Shown here one piece after another: positions 15,918 to 23,455 of a DNA stretch of 23,704 nucleotides (its first letter is position 1; each line of letters begins with the position of its first letter). This DNA comes from Bacillota bacterium (GTDB lineage Bacteria > Bacillota > Dethiobacteria > DTU022), in assembly GCA_012797095.1 (NCBI GenBank), contig JAAZPS010000162.1:1-23704 (forward strand). Reading direction: 5' to 3'. Under the pieces are notes generated by a model. It was not told the origin of the DNA. It saw nothing but the letters and a program-made list of their open reading frames with translations, and ran no database searches. The position numbers and the translations under genes are program-made.

Positions 15918-16277
15918 TTGAAGGCGCTAGGGTAACGCAAGGGATCTTTGCCTGCGGCTCCATTTCTATGCGGCAGACAATCCCGAACGGCGGTTGAGCA
16001 TACAGTCTGACCTGTTTCTGTTGGGGGCGCTCTTTTGAGAAAGCCCCCAATTGTTTAAAGGCCCTGGTGTAGATGCCCGGAGCCCGGATCATAACCGGTT
16101 CAAGGTAAGGTGGTCTCCCGGCCGTCGGATACGTCCGGCCCCGAAATGGGCGAAGTTAACCGGTTTACTGGTGCTGCGGTTGGTTTGAACAGCCCTTTTG
16201 CGACCCTTCCCTTTTCTTAAGTGAGCAGATATGTTAAATTAACGGTAGCTCAATATATCTAGAGACAGGGGAACAGA
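15918..16277. other. 360-base gap after hbd: terminator, repeated palindrome, promoter region
   Basis: I see no credible gene here. A terminator hairpin lies at 16021-16056. The palindrome-bearing string TAACCGGTT occurs twice, at 16092-16100 and 16157-16165. The last 80 bases are AT-rich and hold GTTAA-A-TTAAC (16233-16243), so the promoter of the next gene is probably there, though no clear -35/-10 pair stands out. Confidence 0.45.
16021..16056 (+). terminator. Rho-independent terminator of the thl-crt-hbd set
   Basis: TTGGGGGC (16021-16028) pairs perfectly with GCCCCCAA (16043-16050); a short CTC/GAG stem sits inside the loop. TTGTTT follows. It lies about 100 bases after the hbd stop, so the message would have a long 3' tail. 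Confidence 0.75.
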
Positions 16278-17255
16278 ATGAAAAAACAGCTAATCCGCAG
16301 TTTACAGATCGGGGACGAGGTTGAAACCCAGGTTCTGGTTCTGGAATGTAGCCGGGGCACTTACTCCGCCCCCCACCGGGCTGGAGAATATTTCCTGAAA
16401 TTGCTTTTGGGGGATGTCAGCGGCTCGGTCAAGGCAATCCTGTGGGATACGGCCCAGCTGAAAGAGAAGCTACAAAAAGGTGATGTGCTCTTCGTCCGGG
16501 GGGAAGTTGGCGAATATTACGGGCCCCAGGTGGTGATCAGCGAGCTGCGCAAACTGGATCCCGAAAAGGTGAATCGTTCCTTTTTTCAGCCGGTCTCGGA
16601 ACGCGATCCCCGGGAGATGTTTTTGGAGCTGAAGGGGATCATCAATGAAGAGATCGAGCAGCCTTACCTGAAGCTGCTGCTGCTCTCTTTTTTCAATGAC
16701 AAGGATCTTGCCCGCCGCTTTGCCCAGGCTCCGGCAGCCCGGACCATTCATCACAATTATGCCGGAGGCCTGCTCGAACATACCCTGGAGGTGATCGGGA
16801 TCTGCCGCCATCTGGCCGCACTCTACCCGGAGCAGATCCAGCTGGACCTGCTTATCACCGGGGCGATCCTCCACGATATTGGCAAGATCGAGGAATATGA
16901 TCCGGCCAGCCTGAGCTTCGAGTTCTCCGATCGGGGGAAACTGGTCGGCCATATCAGCATCGGCAAGGAGATGCTCGATCAGAAGATCAGGCAGATCCCT
17001 GCCTTTCCATCATCTCTGAAGCTGGAGCTGGAACATATGATTCTGGCTCATCACGGTTCTCGCGAATGGGGTTCACCGGAGATTCCGAAAACGATTCATG
17101 CGTTCACCCTTTTTTACGCTGACCTGGTCAGCGCCCGATTGAACCAGTTTGTGCGGTTGATGGAGAAGCAGCCCCCCTCCGGAAGCGATTGGACCGAATG
17201 GGATCGCTATCTTGAACGGAGTATCTACCTGAAGAAACCGCCGGTGGGGGAGTAA
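16278..17255 (+). CDS. yhaM: YhaM-family 3'-5' exoribonuclease (OB fold plus HD domain)
   Basis: A 325-residue protein with an N-terminal OB-fold nucleic-acid domain (about residues 10-95) and a C-terminal HD phosphohydrolase domain. HD metal ligands visible are H168 (LLEHTLE), H199-D200 (ILHDIGK), H225, H258-H259 (LAHHGS) and D282. The order of domains and the length match B. subtilis YhaM (about 314), a cytoplasmic enzyme that trims RNA 3' ends and also single-stranded DNA. AGGGGA (16267-16272) precedes ATG 16278. It probably starts a new transcript after the hbd terminator and may be co-transcribed with the TPR gene 110 bases downstream. Confidence 0.88.
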   Translation: MKKQLIRSLQIGDEVETQVLVLECSRGTYSAPHRAGEYFLKLLLGDVSGSVKAILWDTAQLKEKLQKGDVLFVRGEVGEYYGPQVVISELRKLDPEKVNRSFFQPVSERDPREMFLELKGIINEEIEQPYLKLLLLSFFNDKDLARRFAQAPAARTIHHNYAGGLLEHTLEVIGICRHLAALYPEQIQLDLLITGAILHDIGKIEEYDPASLSFEFSDRGKLVGHISIGKEMLDQKIRQIPAFPSSLKLELEHMILAHHGSREWGSPEIPKTIHAFTLFYADLVSARLNQFVRLMEKQPPSGSDWTEWDRYLERSIYLKKPPVGE

Positions 17256-17352
17256 CACTGCTGCCTGGTCCCGCTGTTTAATCCCGCGGTTCTGCAGGAT
17301 ATCTTGCATCCGTTGAAGAATTGTTTACTGATCGCCAATGATCTCTCTACCT

Positions 17353-17357
17353 GGAGG
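17353..17357 (+). promoter_or_regulatory. Ribosome binding site that decides the start of the TPR gene
   Basis: GGAGG overlaps the in-frame GTG at 17357, which therefore can hardly be the start. It lies 8 bases before the in-frame TTG 17366. Confidence 0.5.
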
Positions 17358-17365
17358 TGAGCGGG

Positions 17366-18532
17366 TTGGGCCGTGCGGATCGACCCAAAGGGCTCTTGAA
17401 AACAGGGGACCCGTCGAAAAAAATCATTCCCTTGACCCAGGATTTGAATTACTACTTTCAAAAGGGAAACTACTACCACCGGAAGAACAAGCTTTCGAAA
17501 GCGCTGCTGTTTTTGAACAGAGCCATTGAGATCGAACCGCTCAATGCCAAAAGCCATTACCATCTGGCCTGCCTGCTCAGCCAGAGCAGCCGCCTGCGGG
17601 AAGCCAACCGGGTGTTCAAGCATCTGGTCAACAACCTCGATCCCGAGCTGACGGAGTGCTATTATCTGATGGCGATCAACTACGGCCTGATGGATAATAT
17701 GGACAAAGCCAGGCATTATCTTCAGAAATACCTGCGGCTCTCTCCGGAGGGAGCGATGGCCGAAGAGGCCCGTGATCTGCTGCTGGTGATGGAGGAAAGC
17801 GATGAGGAAGATTATATCGCCGTCTTCACCAGCCAGGACAATGAAGCCCTCGAAAAGTGGCTTTCTTCCATGGAGCGGGAAAGCCTTTCGGATAATTTCA
17901 TGGATGAGACCTTCAACTCCCTTCTGCAGAGGGCCCTTTATCAGGGCAATGACCGCCTGAAAGAGAAGATCATCCATCTCTGTGGCCGGAGTAAAAGCGG
18001 TGCCGGTGCTGCCCTGCTGAAGGATTTTGTGGCCAACCCCTGGATCAGGGAACGGCTTCGCCAGCTGGCGCTGCTCGAATTGAAAAACAACTTTCCGGAG
18101 GTCAGGGTACAGCTGTTCTCCGGGGGTCGGCTGGTGGAAAAAGATCTGGTTGCCTACGAGCCGGGAGCACCGGTATGGCAAAGGGAATGGCAGGAAGTTC
18201 TTGATTGTGTCTATAGCACCATGTGCCGCTCATCCTATTACCGGGAAAAATATTACGAGGATGCCCGGGCGATCTGGTTCGATTTTATCAACGAGATCTA
18301 CCCGAAGATGCCCAGGATAGTAAAGCCGGAAACCTGGGCAGCAGGACTGGAATACTGTCTGGCCCGGTTTCACCTGCTGAGCGTTACCCAGGAGCAGCTG
18401 GCCAATGCGTATGGAGTTTCGACGAGCAGTGTCGGGCGAAGATACAAGCAGATCGACAACCTTCTAAAAATTGAGCAGAAAGCTTTTCGAAAAATGCTGG
18501 CCCTGCTGGCCCATCATGAACTCGATGAATAG
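17366..18532 (+). CDS. TPR protein with a TFIIB/cyclin-like C-terminal helix-turn-helix
   Basis: I cannot name this 388-residue protein. It has three TPR units (about residues 25-60, 61-95 and 96-130), an acidic linker near 142-152 (EESDEEDY), a helical middle, a short strand-rich piece (about 245-265) and a helical C-terminal domain. There the segment from about 322 to 368, with TQEQLANAYGVSTSSVGRRY, resembles the second cyclin-like repeat of archaeal TFB/eukaryotic TFIIB, where the last helices form a DNA-binding helix-turn-helix. No signal peptide or membrane segment is seen, so it should be cytoplasmic. TTG 17366 is chosen by ribosome binding site spacing. A regulatory or scaffold role linked to nucleic acid is possible but inferred. 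Confidence 0.75.
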   Translation: MGRADRPKGLLKTGDPSKKIIPLTQDLNYYFQKGNYYHRKNKLSKALLFLNRAIEIEPLNAKSHYHLACLLSQSSRLREANRVFKHLVNNLDPELTECYYLMAINYGLMDNMDKARHYLQKYLRLSPEGAMAEEARDLLLVMEESDEEDYIAVFTSQDNEALEKWLSSMERESLSDNFMDETFNSLLQRALYQGNDRLKEKIIHLCGRSKSGAGAALLKDFVANPWIRERLRQLALLELKNNFPEVRVQLFSGGRLVEKDLVAYEPGAPVWQREWQEVLDCVYSTMCRSSYYREKYYEDARAIWFDFINEIYPKMPRIVKPETWAAGLEYCLARFHLLSVTQEQLANAYGVSTSSVGRRYKQIDNLLKIEQKAFRKMLALLAHHELDE

Positions 18533-18640
18533 CTGTTCAGTGATTGCAGCGGGCCGTTTCCAAAGGGGCCTTTATTGCTGCCGGGGTTGGGATATCCTTG
18601 AGAAAGGATGTGTTGAGCGATTCTTGATCGTATCGGCAAG

Positions 18641-19366
18641 GTGGTCGATCTGTTACAGCGTTCAGCTTACACGGTAGTTTTAACGGGTGCCGGAATCTCC
18701 ACCGACAGCGGGATCCCCGATTTCAGATCACCGGAATCAGGTTTCTGGACCAGGGTCAACCCGATCTACTTCACGGTGCACGGGTTCAATCAGAACCCGG
18801 CCGAATTCTACCGCTTCGGGATGGGTCTTTTCCAGGATGTTTTAAGCGCCTCGCCCAACCGGGCCCATCTCGATCTGGCCGAGCTGCAGCGCCGCGGCCT
18901 GGTGCAATCAATTGTCACCCAGAATATTGACGGGCTTCACCAGAAAGCGGGCTCGGAAAAGGTCTACGAGGTTCACGGGAATATGAACGGAGCGACCTGC
19001 TTCGGGGACTGCCGGCGGCGTGTGCCTATGGAAAAGGTGGCCGCACAGATATTCAGGGGTGAGCTTCCGCCGCTCTGTCAGGATTGTGGCGGGCCTTTGA
19101 AACCGGATGTCATACTGTTCGGTGAAAATATGGCCCCGGATTTTGATGAAGCGATCAGGGAGGTCCGCGCGGCGGATCTGATCCTGATCATCGGGGCCAG
19201 CATGCGCGTTGCACCTGTCAATATGCTGCCCCGGATGGTTGCAAATATGGTGATCATCAATCGCGAAAGAACGATGCATGATCGGAGAGCGAAGGTGGTT
19301 GTCCAGAGCGGCATCGCCGAGGCAACCCGGATGATCATCGAGGAGCTGGACCGCAGAGCAGGCTGA
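18641..19366 (+). CDS. cobB: Sirtuin, NAD-dependent protein deacylase
   Basis: A 241-residue class III deacylase that uses NAD+ to remove acetyl or other acyl groups from lysines. Motifs in order: GAGIST (16-21), DFRS (27-30), TQNIDGLH (93-100), catalytic H112 in VHGN, a zinc site, and GASMRVAP (185-192) where most have GTS. The zinc cysteines are C120, C124, C146 and C149, so the first pair is spaced CX3C instead of CX2C. The start is uncertain: GTG 18641 lacks a good ribosome binding site, while the frame stays open up to ATT 18620, and the added residues (LDRIGK) look like the usual first helix. In an organism rich in acetyl-CoA it may control acyl-CoA enzymes; this is inferred. Confidence 0.88.
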   Translation: MVDLLQRSAYTVVLTGAGISTDSGIPDFRSPESGFWTRVNPIYFTVHGFNQNPAEFYRFGMGLFQDVLSASPNRAHLDLAELQRRGLVQSIVTQNIDGLHQKAGSEKVYEVHGNMNGATCFGDCRRRVPMEKVAAQIFRGELPPLCQDCGGPLKPDVILFGENMAPDFDEAIREVRAADLILIIGASMRVAPVNMLPRMVANMVIINRERTMHDRRAKVVVQSGIAEATRMIIEELDRRAG

Positions 19367-19380
19367 AGGCAGCCGCTCCC

Positions 19381-19399
19381 GGTCAGGGCCTGACCCTGA
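19381..19399. promoter_or_regulatory. Overlapping inverted repeats just before pyrC
   Basis: GGTCAGG-G-CCTGACC (19381-19395) is a perfect palindrome around one base. It overlaps a hairpin TCAGGG/CCCTGA (19383-19388 and 19394-19399, 5-base loop). It ends 22 bases before the pyrC start. It could be an operator or RNA element; it does not look like the known PyrR-binding loop. Confidence 0.35.
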
Positions 19400-19421
19400 T
19401 AGAGTACTGGAGTGTTTACCG

Positions 19422-20723
19422 ATGAAAATCTGCTTGAAAGGGGGCCGGGTGGTCGACCCGGCCCAGCTGCTGGACGGGCAGTATGATCTGCTCATCGAGG
19501 ATGGCCGGGTGGCGGCGATTGCACCGCAGATAGCGGCGGATAGCGCCCGGATCATCGATCTGACCGGGAGGGTGGTGCTGCCCGGTTTTATCGATCTACA
19601 TGTGCACCTGCGCGAACCCGGTTTTGAAGGTAAAGAGACCATCGCCAGCGGCACTGCTGCCGCCGCGGCCGGCGGGATCACTGCCGTGGCGGCGATGCCG
19701 AATACGGAACCGCCCATCGATACGCCGGCCATGGTCCGTTTTGTAGAAGAGAAAGCCGCCCAAGCGGGTTTCTGCCGGGTATATCCCGTGGGCACGCTGA
19801 GCCGGCGGCGGGGCGGCGGCGAGCCGGCGGAGCTGGACTCACTGTACCGGGCCGGGGTGCGTGCCTTCAGTGATGATGGCTCTCCCGTGGCCGACAGCCG
19901 GCTTTTCAGGAAGATCTTGCGGCAGCTGGCTCCCTGCCCGGGTGTGGTGGTGATCGCTCACAGCGAGGAGCTCTCCCTCTCGGCGGGAGGGCTGCTCCAC
20001 GAGGGCGCTGTCAGCAAGAAGCTGGGGCTGCCGGCAGTCCCGGCGGTTGCCGAGACCGTGGCCGTGGCCCGCGATATTCTGCTGGCGGCGACTGCTGGAG
20101 TCCGCCTGCACCTGGCGCATCTGAGCACTGCAGGCTCGGTGGAGCTCCTTGCCTGGGCCAAGGGGCGGGGCTTCCCGGTGACGGCCGAGGTGACGCCGCA
20201 CCACCTATTTTTAACTGACGAGGAGATCCTGCGCAGCGGTGCACAGGCCAAGGTCAACCCCCCGCTGCGGACAGCGGAGGATTGCCGTGTGCTGATCGAG
20301 GCCCTGCGCACAGGGTTGATCGATATCATCGCCACGGATCATGCTCCCCATCAGGCAGCAGAAAAAGCAGCGGGACTGGAAACTGCCCCCTGCGGTATCG
20401 CCGGTCTGGAGACGGCGGTGCCGCTGCTGTTGACCGGGCTGGTCAACCGGGGCAAGCTTGCACTGGCGGATCTGGTCAGGGCCTTCTCCTGCCGGCCGGC
20501 AGAGTTGCTGGGGTTGAAGGGGGGAACCCTGCGGCCCGGTTCGCCGGCGGATCTCACGGTGCTCGATCTGGAGGCTGCGGGGACGATCGACCCGAAAAAA
20601 TTTTATTCCCTCGCCCGGCAGACCCCCTTTGCCGGTTGGCCTTACCGCGGCCGGCCGGTGATGACCATTGTCGGCGGGAGGATCATCATGGAGCAGGGAG
20701 TTGTTCATGGAATCGAAAGATAA
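19422..20723 (+). CDS. pyrC: Dihydroorotase, class I
   Basis: A 433-residue amidohydrolase that closes carbamoyl-aspartate to dihydroorotate, the third step of pyrimidine synthesis. Zinc ligands are visible as H60 and H62 (DLHVHLREPG), D151 or D152 (FSDDGSP), H180 (IAHSEE), H233 (LAHLST) and D306 (ATDHAPH). Length and motifs are those of the class I (long) PyrC. Only a short GGAG (19409-19412) precedes ATG 19422. Its end overlaps the pyrK start by 17 bases, so pyrC-pyrK-pyrD form a tightly packed unit. The earlier genes carAB and pyrB are not in the window. Confidence 0.96.
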   Translation: MKICLKGGRVVDPAQLLDGQYDLLIEDGRVAAIAPQIAADSARIIDLTGRVVLPGFIDLHVHLREPGFEGKETIASGTAAAAAGGITAVAAMPNTEPPIDTPAMVRFVEEKAAQAGFCRVYPVGTLSRRRGGGEPAELDSLYRAGVRAFSDDGSPVADSRLFRKILRQLAPCPGVVVIAHSEELSLSAGGLLHEGAVSKKLGLPAVPAVAETVAVARDILLAATAGVRLHLAHLSTAGSVELLAWAKGRGFPVTAEVTPHHLFLTDEEILRSGAQAKVNPPLRTAEDCRVLIEALRTGLIDIIATDHAPHQAAEKAAGLETAPCGIAGLETAVPLLLTGLVNRGKLALADLVRAFSCRPAELLGLKGGTLRPGSPADLTVLDLEAAGTIDPKKFYSLARQTPFAGWPYRGRPVMTIVGGRIIMEQGVVHGIER

Positions 20724-21510
20724 GCTTGTTCACCGTGCTCTCCTGGTGGCAAAAAAAGAGATCGCCGCCGGTTGGTATCTCTTTGATCTCGAAGCGCCGC
20801 TGCTGGCCCGGGCCGCACCCGGCCAGTTCGTTCAGCTGCGGATCGGCAGCCGGACGGATCCCCTGCTGCGGCGTCCGCTGAGCGTTCATTACGCCGACCC
20901 CGAAAGGGGTCGGATCCGTTTGCTCAGCCGCGTTTCCGGGGGAGGCACCGCTCTGGCGGCCAGTTATCGGCAGGGTGAGGAGCTCGATCTGCTCGGTCCT
21001 CTCGGTCAGGGGTTTCCCTTTCTGGACAGGGAGGAGCCGGCCCTCCTTGTTGGCGGGGGGATCGGGATGGCCCCCCTCTATTTTGCGGCGGTGCAGCGCA
21101 GACGGGCTGCGCTCCCCTTCGAGCTGCTGCTCGGCGGAAGGAGCAGCGCTTTGCTGCCGCCGGACGATTACTTCTCGGGTGATCGGCTCAGGCCGCTCAT
21201 CGTCACCGATGATGGTTCCCGGGGGGGGAAAGGTACGGTTACCGCGCTGCTGGAGCAGCGCCTGGAAAAGGTGAAGGAACCTTTACGAGTCCATGCCTGC
21301 GGGCCTGCGCCGATGCTGGCCCGGGTCGTGGAGCTGGCCCGCTCCGCCGGGGCGGCGGTATACCTTTCCCTGGAGGCGCGAATGGGCTGCGGCGTCGGCG
21401 CCTGTCTGGGCTGCGTTCATCCCTTCCTCAGGGAGGGCCGGATCGAGTACCGCCGGGTCTGTCGGGACGGCCCGGTGTTCGACGGGGAGGAGGTTTACTT
21501 TGGAGACTGA
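20707..21510 (+). CDS. pyrK: Dihydroorotate dehydrogenase electron transfer subunit, PyrK
   Basis: A 267-residue FAD and 2Fe-2S subunit that links class 1B PyrD to NAD+. The FAD motif RRPLS is at 55-59, the nucleotide-binding GGGIG at 116-120, HACGP at 196-200, and the four 2Fe-2S cysteines are C228, C233, C236 and C252 (MGCGVGACLGC). ATG 20707 follows GGGAG (20696-20700) by 6 bases; an earlier in-frame GTG at 20668 would lengthen the overlap with pyrC and is less likely. Its last bases overlap pyrD by 11, as expected for subunits made in equal amounts. Confidence 0.95.
   Translation: MESKDKLVHRALLVAKKEIAAGWYLFDLEAPLLARAAPGQFVQLRIGSRTDPLLRRPLSVHYADPERGRIRLLSRVSGGGTALAASYRQGEELDLLGPLGQGFPFLDREEPALLVGGGIGMAPLYFAAVQRRRAALPFELLLGGRSSALLPPDDYFSGDRLRPLIVTDDGSRGGKGTVTALLEQRLEKVKEPLRVHACGPAPMLARVVELARSAGAAVYLSLEARMGCGVGACLGCVHPFLREGRIEYRRVCRDGPVFDGEEVYFGD
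21488..21493 (+). promoter_or_regulatory. Ribosome binding site that decides the pyrD start
   Basis: AGGAGG lies 6 bases before TTG 21500, inside the end of pyrK. The frame is open much further upstream, but nothing there fits PyrD. Confidence 0.7.
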
Positions 21511-22435
21511 TCCGCGTTTATCGGTTGATCTGTCCGGCCTGAAGATGGCCAGCCCGCTGATGGCCGCTTCGGGCTGTTATGGTTTCGGGTTTGAATATGC
21601 CCGCTGGATCGACCTGAGGGACTGGGGCGCGATTATCTTACCGGCGATCACGCTTGAACCGAAAGCGGGCAACCCTCCACCGCGCCTGGCAGAGACACCC
21701 TCGGGGTTGCTCAATGCCATCGGTCTGCAGAACCCGGGTATCGATGAGTTTGCGGCTGAAATCTGTCCGCGGTTGGGCGAACTGGGGTGCCCGGTGATCG
21801 CCAACATCGCCGGCGAGAGCGTGGAGCAATACCGGGAACTGGCCGCCATCCTGGACGGCATTGACGCGATCGGAGCGGTCGAGGTTAATGTCTCCTGTCC
21901 CAATGTTCAACGCGGCGGGATCAATTTTGGCCGCGATCCTGTCGTTGTCGGGGAGCTTGTCGCTGCGGTAAGGCGGGTTTACCGGGGACCGGTAATCGTC
22001 AAACTGACTCTTGAAGCGGGTGATCCCGCCGCTGTCGGGCGGGCCGCCGAGAGCGCCGGCGCCGATGCCCTTTCCCTGATCAACACGCTTAAAGGGATGG
22101 TTATCGATACTGCTGCCCGTCGTCCTTTTCTGGGCAATATTACCGGCGGACTTTCCGGCCCGGCGATCCGTCCTGTTGCGGTAAGGGCCCTCTGGGAGAT
22201 GGCCGCTGCGGTTACCGTTCCCCTTATCGGCATGGGCGGGATCAGCACTGCCGATGATGCCCTGCAATTTATCCTTGCCGGGGCGACCGCCGTAGCAATC
22301 GGCACGGCCAACTTTGTCAATCCCACCGTTGCCCTGGAGATCAATGCAGGGCTGCAGCGTTACCTTGATGAAAATGGGCTCGGCCATTACTGCGAGCTCA
22401 TCGGGGCGGCCCGCAAGGCCGCCGGCAGGAGGTGA
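21500..22435 (+). CDS. pyrD: Dihydroorotate dehydrogenase, class 1B catalytic subunit
   Basis: A 311-residue FMN enzyme with a TIM barrel that oxidises dihydroorotate to orotate and passes electrons to PyrK. The active-site base Cys is C133 in NVSCPN (130-135), typical of class 1. Other motifs are GLLNAIGLQNPG (69-80), VKLT (167-170) and IGMGGIST (243-250). The start is TTG 21500, set by AGGAGG at 21488-21493, and overlaps pyrK. One oddity: the strand that normally carries a flavin/substrate-binding Lys (KxxTLEP) reads LPAITLEP here. Frame and all other motifs are intact, so it is not a broken gene. Confidence 0.94.
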   Translation: METDPRLSVDLSGLKMASPLMAASGCYGFGFEYARWIDLRDWGAIILPAITLEPKAGNPPPRLAETPSGLLNAIGLQNPGIDEFAAEICPRLGELGCPVIANIAGESVEQYRELAAILDGIDAIGAVEVNVSCPNVQRGGINFGRDPVVVGELVAAVRRVYRGPVIVKLTLEAGDPAAVGRAAESAGADALSLINTLKGMVIDTAARRPFLGNITGGLSGPAIRPVAVRALWEMAAAVTVPLIGMGGISTADDALQFILAGATAVAIGTANFVNPTVALEINAGLQRYLDENGLGHYCELIGAARKAAGRR

Positions 22436-22440
22436 TAAGG

Positions 22441-23277
22441 ATGCGTTTGGGGATCCATATACCGCTCAAGGGAGGCTTTGCCGCCAATCTGATGCGGGTG
22501 AAAGAGTACGGCTGCGAGACGGTTCAATTTTTCCCGGGAAACCCCACTGGCTGGAAGATGGCCGCACCGAAACTGGAAGAGATTGCCGGGCGGGCCGCGC
22601 TGGCCCGGGAGCAGTCCATCTACCCTCTGATCATTCACAGCGCCTATCTGATCAATCTGGCGACCCGCTCGGCGGATTTTCATGAGAAGTCGGTCAGGCT
22701 GCTTGACGAAACCATGGTTCGGGCTTCTCTCCATGAGGCGCCCTTTGTCGTTCTCCATACCGGCAATCACGGTGGCGCGGGGGTGGAACAGGGGTTGGAG
22801 CAGGTTGCCGAAACCATAGCCGGTTCGCTTCCGGGGTGGCCCGGGGAAGTAAAGCTGTTGCTGGAGAATACTGCCGGAAGCGGTACCGCCCTCGGTTCAA
22901 CCTTCGAGGAGCTGGCTCGGGTTCTTCGAAATTTCCCCCCGGGCGAGCTCGGGGTCTGCCTGGATACCGCCCACGGCTGGGCTGCGGGCTATGATTTTGG
23001 CAGCGCCGACGGGGTTAAAGAGCTGCTGGAGCAATTTGAACGGCTCATCGGCCTCGAGCACCTCACGGCCCTTCACCTGAACGATGCTAAAGTGGCGCGC
23101 GGTTCCCGGGTTGACCGCCATGAGCATATCGGTCAGGGGCAGATCGGGCTGGAAGGTTTGCAGGAGCTGCTGCGGCAGCCGTGGCCCGAAAAGATGCCCG
23201 CCGTCCTGGAGACACCGGAGATCGGCAGCGAGTGGGACCGGCTCAATCTGGAAAAGATTCGGTCCATGCTGGACTGA
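22441..23277 (+). CDS. nfo: Endonuclease IV (AP endonuclease)
   Basis: A 278-residue DNA-repair enzyme that cuts 5' of abasic sites. The trinuclear zinc ligands known from the E. coli protein are all present: H66, H106, E142 (LLENTAG), D175 and H178 (CLDTAHGWAAGYD), H212 (HLND), D225 and H227 (DRHEH), and E257 (LETP). Length fits the family (about 280). ATG 22441 follows AGGAGG (22427-22432) by 8 bases; the in-frame GTG 22432 overlaps that site and is rejected. It starts 5 bases after the pyrD stop, so it is probably co-transcribed with the pyrimidine genes. Confidence 0.96.
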   Translation: MRLGIHIPLKGGFAANLMRVKEYGCETVQFFPGNPTGWKMAAPKLEEIAGRAALAREQSIYPLIIHSAYLINLATRSADFHEKSVRLLDETMVRASLHEAPFVVLHTGNHGGAGVEQGLEQVAETIAGSLPGWPGEVKLLLENTAGSGTALGSTFEELARVLRNFPPGELGVCLDTAHGWAAGYDFGSADGVKELLEQFERLIGLEHLTALHLNDAKVARGSRVDRHEHIGQGQIGLEGLQELLRQPWPEKMPAVLETPEIGSEWDRLNLEKIRSMLD

Positions 23278-23455
23278 AAGGTCGGCCGGGCGCCGCTGCT
23301 CTGATCCGGTGCAGCTCGATCCAGGCGGCGGTGTGGGCAGCCTGATCAGATCCGGAATCGGGTTGAAGATCGTTTCACTTCCCGGCGGAAATTTGATGGG
23401 AGAAACTTGCAAAAAGCGAAGATGGTGCTCGGATCGCCCGGAGACAGGCGTTTAC

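Noticed and set aside
15862..16092. 76-codon minus-strand frame over the hbd end and the gap after it
   Set aside because: It runs through the hbd coding end and the terminator hairpin and matches no family I know.
18608..18616. ATG-TGT-TGA before the sirtuin as a possible selenocysteine codon
   Set aside because: The ribosome binding site touches the ATG, no selenocysteine hairpin follows, and sirtuins have no such residue there.
21293..21499. Long N-terminal extension of the pyrD frame inside pyrK
   Set aside because: The extra residues are Trp/Arg-rich out-of-frame translation of pyrK. A good ribosome binding site sets the start at TTG 21500.
23278..23455. CGCCGC/GCGGCG arms after nfo as a terminator
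   Set aside because: The loop is over 30 bases and no T-run follows on either strand.
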